Counted from the first letter of the stretch, positions 1 through 11,684 are shown. The stretch is 64,000 nt of DNA from Isoetes taiwanensis (GCA_021234155.1 JAJEKV010000104.1:2717985-2781984), one strand, 5' to 3'. Program-made: numbers and translations. The notes: generated from the sequence alone by a model not told the origin.

Positions 1-1491
1 GCACCTCTTACTAATCTCACAAGACATGAGAAAGTAAAGGATTGGATGGAACATTGGAAAGCAAAAGTCCAAGTCGGTTTTCAGAAACTCAAGGATGCTT
101 TAACATCTGCACCAGTCCTTACCCTGCCTGATTCGGAAAAGGATAAATCGGTAGCCACCGATGCGAGTAAGATAGCTACTGGTGGTGTCTTAATGCAGGA
201 GGGGAGAGTTGTTGCTTACGATTCAAAAAAGATGAACGATGCAGAGCAACGATATCCTACCCATGATCAGGAGTTGCTGGCAGTTGTACGTGCTCTCCGT
301 ATTTGGAGACACTATCTTCTTGGTAGAAGATTTCAGCTGGACACGGATCATCAGAGCCTCCGCTATCTATCCACCCAGCCAAATCTGAATCTCCGTCAGC
401 GAAGATGGATGGAATTCCTTGAGGAATATGACTTTGAGATTGTATATAAACCAGGGAAGCACAATGTGGTTGCGGATGCGCTGTCACGTCATCCCTTCGT
501 AACCCGGACCCATTGTAACGCCATTTCCACACTCACCAGCGAGTTCGGGAAGCAGATAGAACAGGCCCTAACCACAGATCCCGAATTCTGTAACATTTGG
601 GAAAGTTTGGGTAAGGAAGCCCGTACCGATAAAGAACGTGAAGCATTCCGTTCATATAAGAAAGAGGGCAATTTATTATATCACAAAGATAAGTTGTGTG
701 TCCCAGAGACTTCAGGGGTGCGAAAGCTGATTCTCCATGACACACACAACAGCCCTATAGCGGGCCATGCGGGTTTTATGAAAACTTACTTTAAGATCCG
801 CTCCAGCTACTTCTGGCCTTCGATGAAGAAGGATATTGCTAGGTACATCAAGCAGTGTCAGGTTTGTCAGCAAACCAAGGCTGAGCAATTAAGAATTCCC
901 GGCGAGTTGCAACCTTTGGATGTGCCCAACGCAAAGTGGGAAGTCATAACCATGGATTTCATTGTAGGGCTTCCACGCACTCTCCGTGGATATGACGCAT
1001 TAATGGTCGTGGTCGACAAATTATCAAAAATGGCTCATTTCCTGCCATGTCGCACCACGGATACCGCCTTCGACACCGCCTTGCTCTTTGCAAAAGAAAT
1101 TTTCAGGTTGCACGGGATGCCAAGAGTAATTGTATCAGATAGAGATCCTAAATTTGTCAGTGCATTCTGGAAGGATTTCTTCGCCACCATCCAGACCAAG
1201 CTTGCCATGAGTACAGCTTACCATCCTCAGACAGATGGTCAAACAGAACGTGTCAATCGTATTATCGAAGACATGCTAAGAAGCTATGTATGGAGTAAAC
1301 AGTCACAATGGGCGGATTATATTTACCTGGTAGAATTCGCCTATAACAGTACAAAGCAGGAGTCCTCAAGGATGTCTCCCTTCATGATAAATTATGGCTA
1401 TCAATGTCTTACTCCCGACACGTGGCATAACCCTGTTTCTAAAGTGGAGGTTTCTCAACAACTCCTTTTGGAAATGCAGGCCCCACAGTAG
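1..1491 (+). CDS. Pol polyprotein fragment: RNase H and integrase (5' partial)
   Basis: The reading frame is open from base 1, so the Met at 46 is internal and not a start. Numbering from that Met, residues 20-150 are a Ty3 RNase H: the TDAS motif near 38-41, TDH at 100-102, and VADALSR at the domain end. The integrase zinc finger has His234, His241, Cys271 and Cys274. The catalytic core has Asp304 (in TMDF), Asp365 (in SDRD) and Glu401 (in TERVNR), a DD35E spacing. These domains remove RNA template and insert the cDNA copy. The frame stops at 1491, before the integrase C-terminal region, which continues in other frames downstream. The catalytic residues survive but the polyprotein as a whole is broken. 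Confidence 0.93.
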   Translation, partial: APLTNLTRHEKVKDWMEHWKAKVQVGFQKLKDALTSAPVLTLPDSEKDKSVATDASKIATGGVLMQEGRVVAYDSKKMNDAEQRYPTHDQELLAVVRALRIWRHYLLGRRFQLDTDHQSLRYLSTQPNLNLRQRRWMEFLEEYDFEIVYKPGKHNVVADALSRHPFVTRTHCNAISTLTSEFGKQIEQALTTDPEFCNIWESLGKEARTDKEREAFRSYKKEGNLLYHKDKLCVPETSGVRKLILHDTHNSPIAGHAGFMKTYFKIRSSYFWPSMKKDIARYIKQCQVCQQTKAEQLRIPGELQPLDVPNAKWEVITMDFIVGLPRTLRGYDALMVVVDKLSKMAHFLPCRTTDTAFDTALLFAKEIFRLHGMPRVIVSDRDPKFVSAFWKDFFATIQTKLAMSTAYHPQTDGQTERVNRIIEDMLRSYVWSKQSQWADYIYLVEFAYNSTKQESSRMSPFMINYGYQCLTPDTWHNPVSKVEVSQQLLLEMQAPQ

Positions 1492-2149
1492 AGGAAGTTC
1501 GAGGATACTTATTAGCCGCACGTAGTCGTCCGGAAGAGTCTAGCGGATAAGCACCGAACCCCCCATGAATCTTCGGGGCTTAATCGGTTTGGCTTAAAAT
1601 CAAAGTAAAACAAGCCAAGCTTAAAATTGGTAATCTTGAAGAAGTTGGCACCCGGATGGGCGGGGCGCTTCGGGGATTCTTGAGCGTGTGGGAGAACAGC
1701 ATATCGCTTGGACTTGCCACCCCGCTTGAAGATCCACAAGGTCTTTCACGCGTGAGTCTTCAAGCAACACACCCACGATCCGGAGGAGGTTTTGGATACC
1801 CCTACCCTCCTAGAAATGACTCAAGAGCAAGCTGGAAATAGTGCCCAAGCTCTTCTTGATCGAGCTTACAAACGGACCCGGAAGGACTCAAATGTTGCAA
1901 TACTTGGTCAAGTGGAAGCACTTACCAGTTGAAGATGCTACCTGGGTGATGAAGATAGACCTTGAAAAGCACTATTCGGACTTCATGCGGAAATCTCAAG
2001 GCCGCACCATCAACGATGCTATCAACCCCGCTCCCGGCGGTAAGCTTGAAGGCTTGATTGACCGAGAATCGTGTTTTAGAGGGGTAGACGCATCGTATAT
2101 GATAGTAATAACCGATGATGAGATCACCTTCGTGTTCTCTAGGACGTAG
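1492..2149 (+). pseudogene. Broken integrase C-terminus and chromodomain
   Basis: Conserved pieces of the integrase C-terminal domain appear in changing frames: ADKHRTPHE near 1545, a piece resembling ILERVGEQ near 1680, and KIHKVFH near 1735. Several frameshifts therefore separate them. An open stretch from 1841 to 2149 contains a chromodomain-like motif, YLVKWKHLPVEDATW, followed by LEKHYSDF. This places the element among chromoviruses, whose chromodomain guides integration into marked chromatin. The residues after the chromodomain look unselected. Homology assignments are from motif recognition only. Confidence 0.82.
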
Positions 2150-2671
2150 TGTATTGTTGATGTTGACATGACCACGAATTGCTAGGGAGGCATCTAGTAA
2201 ATAGACTGCGTTCGTTCTGGCTATAAGGGGAATTGCAAGCCGTACACATGATAGATTCCCTTCTAGATATTTTTTCTTTTATTTCTAGGGGGTGGTCCCT
2301 GCAACCACAACTTAATCATACTATTAACCTACGGGTATATGGTTATGTGCAGGCCAATGAACAAGTCGTCACCTGCATTGTATAGAGGGTTGCTGATGAC
2401 CCAACTTGTCCCGTATTCCTTTTGTCTACATATATGAATTTTGTTGTCAGAATGTTTTAAATCGGACTCCGGTCCTAAACTCCTTTGATCATAAGATTGT
2501 ATCGAGCACCCTGGTGCTTGTACTTTGATATTTTAACTTCAATGTATTACTGTCCAAATTACTATAATCTCAACGTATTAATGTTATATTCTTAACTTCA
2601 TTCTCTGATTCAGTGCTTTATGTATATGTATTCAATTAGCTAACCCCAATGCTGGGGACAGCATTATTTTT
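2150..2671 (+). other. Chromovirus 3' untranslated internal segment
   Basis: No open frame or known motif is seen between the chromodomain remnant and the polypurine tract. The last bases, with GCTGGGGACAGCAT before the tract, recur nearly unchanged before the LTR at 48577 (GCTGAGGACAGCAT). Confidence 0.6.
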
Positions 2672-2684
2672 AAGGAGGGGAGAA
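2672..2684 (+). other. Polypurine tract of the chromovirus
   Basis: AAGGAGGGGAGAA lies immediately before the TGTGACG start of the 3' LTR, where plus-strand DNA synthesis is primed. The tract before the LTRs at 39986 and 48577 is AAGGTGGGGAGAA, one base different. Confidence 0.88.
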
Positions 2685-4281
2685 TGTGACGTTCCACGTA
2701 TTTATACGGTCTACTATACGGGACACGTACAAATACAAGCACGTCACTCCTTAAAGGTACGCTACCATGGAGGTATGGGAACTTAATTGCAACCTAGGGG
2801 GTTACCTTACAAAGGATTAAATTAGCTATGCTAATTTAACACATTATTAATAATAACCTATAACCTAGGAAATTATGATAATTACCAATTGGGAAGGCGC
2901 CACCTGCCCCAATCGAGGCGGCATGGGGGTTGCCAAGTTTGGATGCCAACTTGACCCCTATCCCAGGGATTGACTCACGAAGATCGACCAAGGAAGGCCG
3001 GTGAGCGCCATCAACCACCGCAGAGAACCCCCATACTAGTCGTCACAATGCGGCGGAGAAGAAATGAATTCCTAACTCCCCGGAGATGGAAGCCCCCATG
3101 GAAACGAGTCCGGCCCGTAGTCGGGTAGGTGGCTATGTGAATTCTAGATAACGCTTGATTGTGTCCGTTTCTCTACGTTCTCTTTGGGATTCAATCTAAC
3201 CCTTGGTTGTACAAACAAATTCTCTTTATATTCAATTGGTTCTATTACGAGAGGATGAATTGTTAGCTCTTTGATAAATCGACTCAAACTTGGGGGATTA
3301 CGGGGGGTAGAGACCTCCGAACCATGTCTTGTAGTATGCTCCTAGATAGCCCAATAGAGTCCCATTAGTTGCGGCACTGTGCACAAGAACCCACGGGTCC
3401 TAGATGCTATGGTGCGGCTTAGCACCGGACAAGGAACACAAGTGGTGACATGAGGGGTGGGGTCTTGCATGAGCATACATGGCTCCTGAGACTCCTGATG
3501 GGCTAGGCCACGATAGCCGGTCACGTAGAGGGGCGGGTATGGGTCCGACACTCCACGGGTGGGAAGGTGTGATCCGTATGGAGCACCTTGCACTTTGAGT
3601 AGATTTAGGGCGAGTAGGGTCGGATAATGGGGATCGCTGATGCGCACGTATTCTCTAGCTCGCCGTGGAACCACCGTGATTCTCGAAGGGGACGCTTCCC
3701 GACCGCCTGCCCTCATCGGACCAAAGGTCATGAACCTGGAGTAGGCTCAAAGGGTGATTCCTCTGAACCTGCGTCTCCGGAAGGCTATAGCAAAGCCATA
3801 GCATGAATTGACCCATCTGCAAAGTGTGCACAGGAGGGGCGGATGGAGTGGACAACCCTAGCCGATGTTCTATTGCCATTAACGCCATGCCTAGACTTCG
3901 GTCTCTTTGATCTCTTGAGGCCTAGCCCGTCGGTCGATCCTCACCGGAGTCTCGAGCCGGGTAGAACACGGGTTCCGGGTGTTTTCCTAGGATTAGATGC
4001 ATATTCCATGCCGTGGTATATTAGATGGATGCGCCACCCTTCGTGGTGGTTATTTATGTATATTCATGCTGCGTGCTAACCCTTGTATTCATGCTTCCGC
4101 GACGTAGGAGTCCCATTGAAGGCGTGGGCCGAATGACCCCTTCGTGCCCTTCTTCCGGGCCTCATTTCATAGGTGGCCCGAAACAGACGGAGGGCCCTGC
4201 TCATGGTGAGATGATCGCCATGGGAGGGGAAAGTCCCCGTATGTATACGTCCGAGGGTCGTATATATTCTGGGAGCGTCAC

Positions 4282-4282
<1 letters not shown>
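2685..4282 (+). repeat. 3' LTR of the chromovirus (LTR0)
   Basis: The LTR runs from TGTGACG to CGTCACA, a 7-bp perfect terminal inverted repeat, and is 1598 bp long. The stretch from the GATTACGGGGGGTAGAGACC motif (near 3296) to the end aligns by eye with LTR1-LTR3 of the array at 31-50 kb, with many substitutions. It is therefore an older or diverged member of the same LTR family. Confidence 0.9.

Positions 4283-4327
<45 letters not shown>
4283..4327. repeat. (GATA)n microsatellite
   Basis: About 11 perfect GATA units sit directly against the LTR end. The element may have inserted into this tract, or the tract may have expanded after insertion. Confidence 0.95.
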
Positions 4328-5683
4328 TATTTTTACGTCATGCCACATTGGCAGCGTCCATGAGGACATATGACGGACCCCCAGAGACTTGAAGAATGTT
4401 GTTCAGACTTCTCCTGGCACATTCAGATATTCAACAGCAGGCCTTATATAAATATTACTACCATCATGACATTGCAAAATCCATAGTGCCTTTTCTTTTC
4501 GTGATAGTTTATATACAAAACAAATTGTTGCGTTGTTGCGCAATATTTAAGAGACTTCAAGGCTCCCTCACACAGATGCTGCAATTAATTTTATATTTCT
4601 ATCATTATGTTGATCTATTGTTATTTAGACTTAGTTGTTCATCTTTGCTAGAAGAAGCAGCTATGGCGGCCTCATTCTTCCTTGCTTGCTTTGTTGGAGG
4701 TTGTGCAAGCAAGGGCTCCATTTATTCTACGAGCTAAGTATTCCTTTTTCATTTCTTTAGCATGTTAGGCAGATGTACTCACATATTTCTTCTTTCACCT
4801 AGCAGGTAAATGAAAACATCACCAACAACACGTGCGAGGTACCGCTTGATCTAAATCTGGCAGGGAGTTGCACTGAGTTGCATTAATTGTTAAACACTTG
4901 GAATAGTCTTTGTTCTAGGATTCAAGTAGCTATGCACTATGTATATCGCATCGCATCTCCATTATGTAACTGCTCTTTTATCTCTTCTCCATTGAATTAC
5001 GTTTCTTATTATTATGTTTGGCTACTCTGATTTTCAATCCTAGCTGAGCTCCAATATTGGACTTGAATATTTTATTCTGCTGCAACTATTTGGGGCGAAT
5101 TTGGATATCAATGGTAAGAAATTGGCCTACTATTTGAAGTATTGATAGCCAGAGTATAAATGATGCCAATAGGCTTTTTCCATTGCCGTTTCTTTGGTTC
5201 AAAATGCATCGGCATGATATTTTTATCTTAATATTATTGTTAGATGTACATAATGATCTACTCTGCAATTTCTTCTGACGCATCATGTGTTCTTATATGT
5301 GTTCTTTGGTACATCTCTTCTTTCCTGTGATTCCTTATTGAAGGTTTAACCCGGCCCTGTCTTGATTGTGTCAATAGAGCAGCCTACTTCATGGCGATCT
5401 TGAAAATATCAAGTGGGCATCCATTTTCCGTTGAGTTTTATGAAGGTGAGGTTATTTTTGTAATGCAATCAATGTGTTCTCTTTTATTCACTCTTACTGT
5501 ATCTTTGTAGGCATCCATGTGGCAGATGCATCTCCATTTGCATTTTGTCCTTAAAGAAGGTTTTGCAAAGGGCGTTTGTCGAATCACTGCTTGCTCTTTG
5601 GCCACTTGCTCTTTACCCAGTCACTGAAGCTTAAAACAAATTCGCAGATTGTATAGCTGGAGGTGGTTATTATATTACTTCAC
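4328..5683. other. No gene recognised
   Basis: Only short open frames are present (the longest is 113 codons at 4396-4737 on the plus strand), with no motif I recognise. Composition is AT-rich and intron-like. Confidence 0.5.
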
Positions 5684-6105
5684 TACAGATTAGCGACCAG
5701 CGACTAATAAACTATATTATTTATATCTTAAACTGGGATGTTTATTGTCACGTTGACATATCTAAACATACTTCTAGACCCATTTTAATAGTAACATATC
5801 TTCAAAGCGTGTGATAAAACATTAAATAAGAATTTTGAAATTGCATTGAAGTAGGTCTTATGTGGCATCTTGAAATTCTATAATCATAATTAAACAATGT
5901 ATCTTGAATGGTAGCTTATCTATGGGCATTTCCAAATCTTGAAGGTTTCTAAAGCCAAGAGAGAAGCTTATTTGATAACATGGTGAACATAGAATCGAGT
6001 ATAAAATTATCCAATACAAGAAACTTATCGCGGCGGCCTAGCGGCCACCGCGAACGTTTCTCTTCCCCTTGGCCGCTGCGAAAATGACATGGTCGCAAAG
6101 CTTCG
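5684..6105. mobile_element. CACTA-like transposon remnant (uncertain)
   Basis: At 6012 the sequence CAATACAAGAAAC is one base from the common plant CACTA end CACTACAAGAAA. It is followed at 6028-6053 by a GC-rich imperfect palindrome (TCGCGGCGGCC / GGCCACCGCGA arms), typical of CACTA subterminal DNA. A CACTACA motif at about 5692 could be another end, but no matching inverted end was proven, so the limits are guesses. Confidence 0.4.
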
Positions 6106-7065
6106 GGTGCAGCTAAATCAAATCAGAGAATTCGTAAAATGAAGAGTTAAAGGGATCTTATCATCATATGTTTTGTGGCCAGATATATCTATAGATGCAG
6201 CTTCCATCGCCAAAAGCTCCTTAAGGCGGCTCATCTGCAGTTAAAAAGACCAGAGAAATGGACATAGATCAAAATATTTGGCTTGAAATGCAAGCGCTTT
6301 AACCGTTTGGTTGGAAATATGAATGGGATGCATAGATCAAGAAGTGTTCTTGTATGCTAAGATTGACTTGTTCCCGAAAAGAATTTACCCTATGTTGGAG
6401 TATTTCAAAAAAAAAAAAATGTCTTTCTGATCCACTAACTAAAATGTGATAGAAGAGAATAAGATATTGTGTCGCAGTAGAACCATCTAGCCTAAAGCAA
6501 GTGTTTTTGAAAAAACAACTCTAGAAATGTTAAGCCATTATAAGACAACGTTTGCAAAAATACCCTCATTTCAAGTATATTTCGAGTATATGTTTGAAAT
6601 TTTCTTTCACAGCAGAGTAGAAATAATGTTAAAAAAAAGCGAACAGCAGAAAAAAACATTGGCGGAATTGTTGCTCTGGATTCGGCCATGAGTTTTTAAG
6701 CCAAGGCCCATTTTTGTGATGAATTCTCTCCATTACAATCCTCTGTGTAACTGACTGACCTTAATTTTGGAAAAAAGAAAGCAATTACAGTGGCTCAGAA
6801 GGAGTCAAATCCAGAGATTCTAATTCATATCAGTTTATCTGTATGAAACTGCAAGTGCCAGAAATTGTATGCTTAGTGCAATTTGCTGCACAGGCTGCTG
6901 CAGAATCAACAGACCAAGATTGGGTCGAATTTGAATAGAGTGATCCAACAATTCTGTCGTGAAATAGCAATTCTATTGTGAAATGGGCTCCAAATTTCAT
7001 CACGGAAGTTTAGATAAAGTAGAGAAAAAAGAGGAAGTAAGCATTGTTTGTAATAATTTGACCAC
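6106..7065. other. No gene recognised
   Basis: AT-rich DNA with a short A12 run near 6409. I see no coding motif, RNA gene or repeat end. Confidence 0.5.
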
Positions 7066-7696
7066 CCAATTCATCTTCTTCCTGATTCTTATCTGCCGAG
7101 AAAGCCCCGTTTGTTATTTCTAGCCTCTTCCTGTTGATCCAGTGGTTCAAAAAATTAAACAGAGCTTTTCATCTGCTATTCAATCCAGAATGATGCGGGA
7201 CCAAGTAGATTTTTATATCTATAAAAGAAATCCCCATTCAAATAGATGCAAAACGATACAATTATGCCCCAAAGAATTGAATTTCCAGATGTTCTTTGAT
7301 AGAAGCACAGCTACGAGGGCAGATAGTCAATGATGTGAAAAATTACTACAACACAAGGCCAAAGAAGAAGCTCTGCGAAATAGAAATCAATCCGATAGTT
7401 CACAAACCAATTTCGCAGCTCCTGGCAGATCTGGCAGGCAGTGTTGCAGTTCTAAAAGGAGGCCAGATTGCTGAAGCAGCTCTGGACTAAATCAAAGATG
7501 ATATGCTCAATTTCTGATGCAAAAGCAGTCGGATTGGCAGCTCTAAGGATTTGTTTCTTCCCAACATCCAAATCCGTGATTCTTAGACGTGCCCAATTCA
7601 TCTTCTTCCCAATTTTTATCTGCCGAAGACCCTTTTTGCTGTTTCTAGCCCTCAGCCTGTTGATCCAGAGTAATGCCGGACCAAGCAAAATTTTGT
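7066..7696. repeat. Pair of direct repeats
   Basis: A segment beginning CCCAATTCATCTTCTTCC near 7066 recurs near 7590. Both copies continue through TTATCTGCCGA, TTTCTAGCC and GTTGATCCAG. The first copy has an extra piece of about 50 bp before GGGACCAAG, and the second reads CCGGACCAAG. Spacing is about 525 bp. This could be a local duplication or remnants of short terminal repeats; no primer-binding site was found. Confidence 0.6.
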
Positions 7697-8161
7697 ACCA
7701 GGGAAGAAAACCTTAATGTAAATGGGTTTAATGCCTCATAAAAGAGGGGCATGTTAGGGGAATGATTTTGGAGACAACGCACTAAAGAAAATTTTTACTT
7801 TATCAGCATTTATTAATGCCTGTTGAACAATAAAACGAATCAAAAGACACAAATGAATCTATGTACAATTATAAATGAACCTTGAGGTTATGAACAATAA
7901 AAATGAATCTTTGTACAACTGCAAATAAATCTTTTTACAATTGCAAACCTCCAAAATTAGAGTCCCATGCAACAGCAATGCAAGCAATCTATGTAGGCTT
8001 GCAATCTATGTAGAGGAATGTGGAAGGAGACCTCCTGCTTGCTTAGATCAGATTTCAAATAATGGCCAGTCATGTTCCTCAAAAAGAGCATAAAGATCAC
8101 TTACAGGTGGTGCATCAGTGTCCATCCACGAGTAATGGATGGACATTTGCCATCTGGGTTT
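7697..8161. other. No gene recognised
   Basis: AT-rich, with degenerate short repeats of an AATGAATCTWTGTACAA motif near 7850-7950. No coding signal is seen. Confidence 0.5.
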
Positions 8162-8464
8162 CTAAAAGGTTTCTAAAATATAGGCAGATACCCATTCATT
8201 ATTTTCTTCTTCAATATGGATATTCGTTATCCGGGGCTGAGGATGCATGCCCTGAATATAAGCTAGAAAGTGTAACCATGCCTTGCATAAATCAAGAGAT
8301 TCAAAAGCTACATATCTAGCCACCTTTGGGTGATTCATCACATAACGTATATCATACACAGGTTCTGTTAACAATGTGCATAATTGGTGTAAACTAAAAG
8401 CGTTGTCCCCTTGAGACCGCAAATGAGTGAGGGAATCAATGGTATACAAAAAGTACGAGAACAA
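8162..8464 (-). pseudogene. PRT6/UBR-like N-recognin exon fragment
   Basis: The minus-strand frame contains, from about residue 36, DIRYVMNHPKVARYVAFESL, then a stretch with WLHFLAYIQGMHPQ and IHIEEEN. This order (Arg-Tyr-x-Met, ESLDL, WL..L...QGM, R.T..H.EEEN) matches plant PRT6/UBR E3 ubiquitin ligases of the N-degron pathway as I remember them. Those proteins are about 2000 residues, and only some 55-60 conserved residues are here. No zinc-finger UBR box or RING is present. It is a stray exon-sized piece. The frame at 8368-8571 (minus) may hold more of it but I could not confirm that. Confidence 0.6.
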
Positions 8465-8571
8465 TATCCCGTTAATTTAGAATGGTGATATACCGTGAAA
8501 TGCCCATCTTCATCAGCACATGATAAAAAGAATTCTATCAAACAAAGATGTCGAAAGCAATCCACATTCAA

Positions 8572-9219
8572 ACACCAAAGCGATGGGTGATAGTTAGAAC
8601 AAGAAAGATCCGAATCGAGAAACCGCTAAGCCGTGAATCTTAGCGTGAACAAACCTATCGCTAGCATAGACCGCAAAATATATTTTACAAAGATAGAATA
8701 ATCTATTTTTAGGTTGAGAGACAAAATCATTTGTCTTTCTCGTTTCTTCCAAACAAAAAGCTAGAAGGAATGGAGCCACGATAACACCACCAAGTTGTAA
8801 GGAAGGCAAAGCCCTGTTAATAATCCGGTTTTTTTCTCGCTCATAAGAAAGAAATGATTTTGGAGAGAAGATGAACTGGATAAATTCAAATCTTTGGGTC
8901 TTCAATTCCTTCGCCAGAAAAACATCAAAGCCCGCAAGAATACGAAAACATCAAATCCGCAGAAGATTTCTGAAGCATCAAAAATCCCCGCACTGGGGAT
9001 GCCTGTGAATACGCCCAAGGGTTTTCGAGTCTTTGGCTACACCGCCGCCGCTACAAAAAACACAGCTGCTTGCTACTGAGAACCACAACGGCGGCAAAGA
9101 CAAGCAAAGAACGGGTTTCGTCGTCGTCATAAACCTCTGCCGTTTCTTCTTCCTTTTCGGCTTTAAGCTGTGGCACATCACTCTATCAAGAGCTCCGGAT
9201 CGAGGATGTCACGGAACCA
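8572..9219. other. No gene recognised
   Basis: A minus-strand open frame of 103 codons (8594-8905) has no motif I know. Nothing else is supported. Confidence 0.45.
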
Positions 9220-9402
9220 AGATTTGTATTAGGTCTCATACGGAGATGGATCTTTCACGTGGGGAGTTTTCAACGTAAACGCTTGTTTTTGTATCAAGCT
9301 CTGCTTAGAATCTTCGCCATAGGTTGTGGGCATAATAATCAAGGGCTTTTTACCAGTGCAGCAGGTCTTCTTGGCCTTGGCAAAGGCAAGCCTTCTAAAA
9401 GC
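9220..9402 (+). pseudogene. Nepenthesin-like aspartic protease fragment
   Basis: Two pieces in different frames match the plant A1 (nepenthesin/ASPG) family. The first, near 9226-9285, reads VSYGDGSFTWGVF with an in-frame TAG just upstream of VSYGDG. The second, 9307-9395, reads AIGCGHNNQGLF followed by AAGLLGLG. In intact enzymes these lie between the first catalytic Asp and the second, and GCGHNN.GLF..AAGLLGLG is a family hallmark. Neither catalytic DTG/DSG is present. A frameshift and a stop make it a non-functional fragment. Confidence 0.75.
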
Positions 9403-10260
9403 GGCTCATTTTCGCCAGCTCCAAGCGAAAAAACCGGATCCCAGCCTCCACAATCGCAATTTCCACCCGAACTCCTTCTTTCTAGCAATGAATAAGCTCC
9501 GCCGGAGTTGCAAGCAGCAGGGCGCCCATGATCTCCAGCAGGAAAAACAACTGTAACAGGGGGTTGATCCCCGAAATTTGACCTTGATCTCGAACCCAAT
9601 CCATCAATTCTTGATCGAGAAGGGCATCTCACTCCAAAACCCCAATTGGGCACCAAGCATTTTTTTTCATTTGAATTTCGATCAAGATAGCGGCCCGAGC
9701 TCTTGTCCGCCGATTGCATCCGGCCAAAAAATTCATATCATTCCATAGCAGATCAAATTCGCCATCGACTTTTTTCCCTTGTTGGGCTCAGGCGATCAGG
9801 CCTCCCAATCATGGATCCGAACAAAACACCGTGGAAGAATCGCTTGAAATTGTTAGCAGAGGGCCGAAAACAGGGGATAAATTCATGCTGCAGCAAAGCA
9901 AAGAAGGAGAGGATGCTTGGAGAGGATCGACAGATTCGGCAGATTGGAAATCGTGAGAGATATGCACCCTGATCCTCTCCTATCACGTGGCAGGACTGAG
10001 ATTTTTCTACTTATTTGGATTTGGAAATTCAATAGAAGCAGACGTGTCGGTGCCAGGGCTCTGCTCAGCCCAGAAAAAATATTTCCCTATTTTTTAAGAA
10101 CAGAAATGTTACTGCTTTATATATGGTATGAAAAGACATAAAATTTTCCAAAAACGACACGTCGCAATATCAAAACTATAGACTATAAATTACAACCTTA
10201 GTGTTATTTTAATTGGAATCAACTTCTATTCTACACTTAGCATAAAAAAGAGTCCTCTTT
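9403..10260. other. No gene recognised
   Basis: Several overlapping short frames exist near 9700-9990 on both strands, but none shows a family motif. I would not call a gene here. Confidence 0.45.
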
Positions 10261-10440
10261 TCTAAGTCACAAACAAAGAGGGACCACATCTTTTCACTCA
10301 CACCTATGAAATACTATGCGCTCCAATTCTGAAAAGGTTATAATAAATTTTTCTAAGTCACAAACAAAAAAGGGCCACACTTTTTCACTCACATCTATGA
10401 AACACTATGCGCTCCAGTTGTGAAAAGGTTATGATAAATA
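10261..10440. repeat. Two tandem 91-bp units
   Basis: The unit starting TCTAAGTCACAAACAAA at 10261 repeats from 10352. Both copies contain CTATGCGCTCCA and end in AAAAGGTTATRATAAAT, with about 10 visible substitutions. Confidence 0.85.
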
Positions 10441-11262
10441 CAGGGCACCAGATGCCACGATACTCCTATGATACTCCTACTGTAGTTATAAATGTAGGGT
10501 ACCAATGCAATTGTACTTCGATTGTTGCTTAGTTATCTATCCTTATCAGTCAACAAAGTGGAAACCAATTTTAAGAAGTGAACTTCTTCTAACAAATCCA
10601 CCTATCAGTACCATATAAGGCGTCAGCTCATATCATGGAACTACTATTTCTATGGCTCATTAATTTGGCTTTGTCTAGCAAGATGTCATCTAAATTGCTT
10701 GAAATATCTTTTAATATCCAACATTGTTGTAACCGTCATCATCATTTTGATGTTAGACTCAATCTCCTAAAACTGCTCCAACCAAATGTCATTATATAGA
10801 ATATAAACTTATCCTAGAAGGTCTCTACATCTTTTTAGTATTTAATGTACCCATTCAACCTACCGCCTATTTATGTCTACATGATATGCTCATCATGATA
10901 TGCTATCATGATGGCAAGAACTAGCAATAGAACGTCATATATTTGGGCATGAACTAGAATGTTAAAATAAGAAAGAAAAGGAAGAGAGGATACAATTGTA
11001 TTTCCAAGTGGGAATGCAAGTATGCAAATTTAGTGCTTCACTGTTTCTTCTACAATCTTCGAATAACAATCTTCATGCTCCAGATCTTTTTGTAGTATTA
11101 AAAGAACCACCTCTTTCAATTGTTACTAAGTCCGGCAATGCCGGGCACCATAACTAGTATTCTTTGAATCACAATTTTCATACTATTCTCTTTTGTAACA
11201 AAGGCACTCTATATATCAACTAAAATCTATATTGATTCACAAACAATAGAATGAAAATTATT
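10441..11262. other. No gene recognised
   Basis: AT-rich DNA without coding motifs or clear repeats. Confidence 0.5.
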
Positions 11263-11265
11263 TAA

Positions 11266-11684
11266 GGCCCTTTTTCCACGGTAGTCTTATCTCTAAAAGT
11301 CACATATTTTATCCAATGATGTTTGGCCACCTACTGTCTTAAAAGTAAATCACTTTTCCACTATAAAAATAAGACATGTCTTATTTAGGTTCGGAATAGG
11401 TTTGGATACCAAATGGAGTCTTATTTTATTCCGGGGGATTTCCCCCGCCGTAAAATAAGACACCTAGTCTTATTTGAATATATAACTAAAAATAACTAAA
11501 AATAAGACGTGTCTTATTTTTTCAAGCTTTTCCACTAGCATTTTAGTGGTGTCATATTTTATGACTACCATGCAGTGGAAAAACAAGTTTAGATTTGTGT
11601 GTCTCATTTTAGCCTTGGAGTCACAAATGGTGTCTTATATGGTATATGACAGCCATATTTTGTGACTGTTGTGGAAAAAGGGCC
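11266..11684. mobile_element. Tourist-like MITE (PIF/Harbinger type)
   Basis: The 419-bp element has terminal inverted repeats GGCCCTTTTTCCAC and GTGGAAAAAGGGCC (14 bp perfect; similarity extends to about 21 bp ending AGTC/GACT). It is flanked by TAA on both sides (11263-11265 and 11685-11687), the three-base duplication expected of PIF/Harbinger elements. It has no coding capacity. Inside are several palindromes built on AATAAGACATGTCTTATT and relatives, plus a GC-rich hairpin around 11434-11452. Confidence 0.9.

Larger units (their letters stand above)
1..4282 (+). mobile_element. Ty3/gypsy chromovirus, 3' part, cut by the window edge
   Basis: The order RNase H, integrase, chromodomain, polypurine tract, LTR is that of a Ty3/gypsy chromovirus. 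Gag, protease and most of the reverse transcriptase lie outside the window. The coding part is intact only to 1491 and broken after it. The element ends in a 1.6-kb 3' LTR with TGTGACG/CGTCACA ends. A GATA microsatellite follows directly, so a 5-bp target duplication cannot be judged without the other end. The LTR is related to the three LTRs of the non-coding array at 31.4-50.3 kb. Confidence 0.93.
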
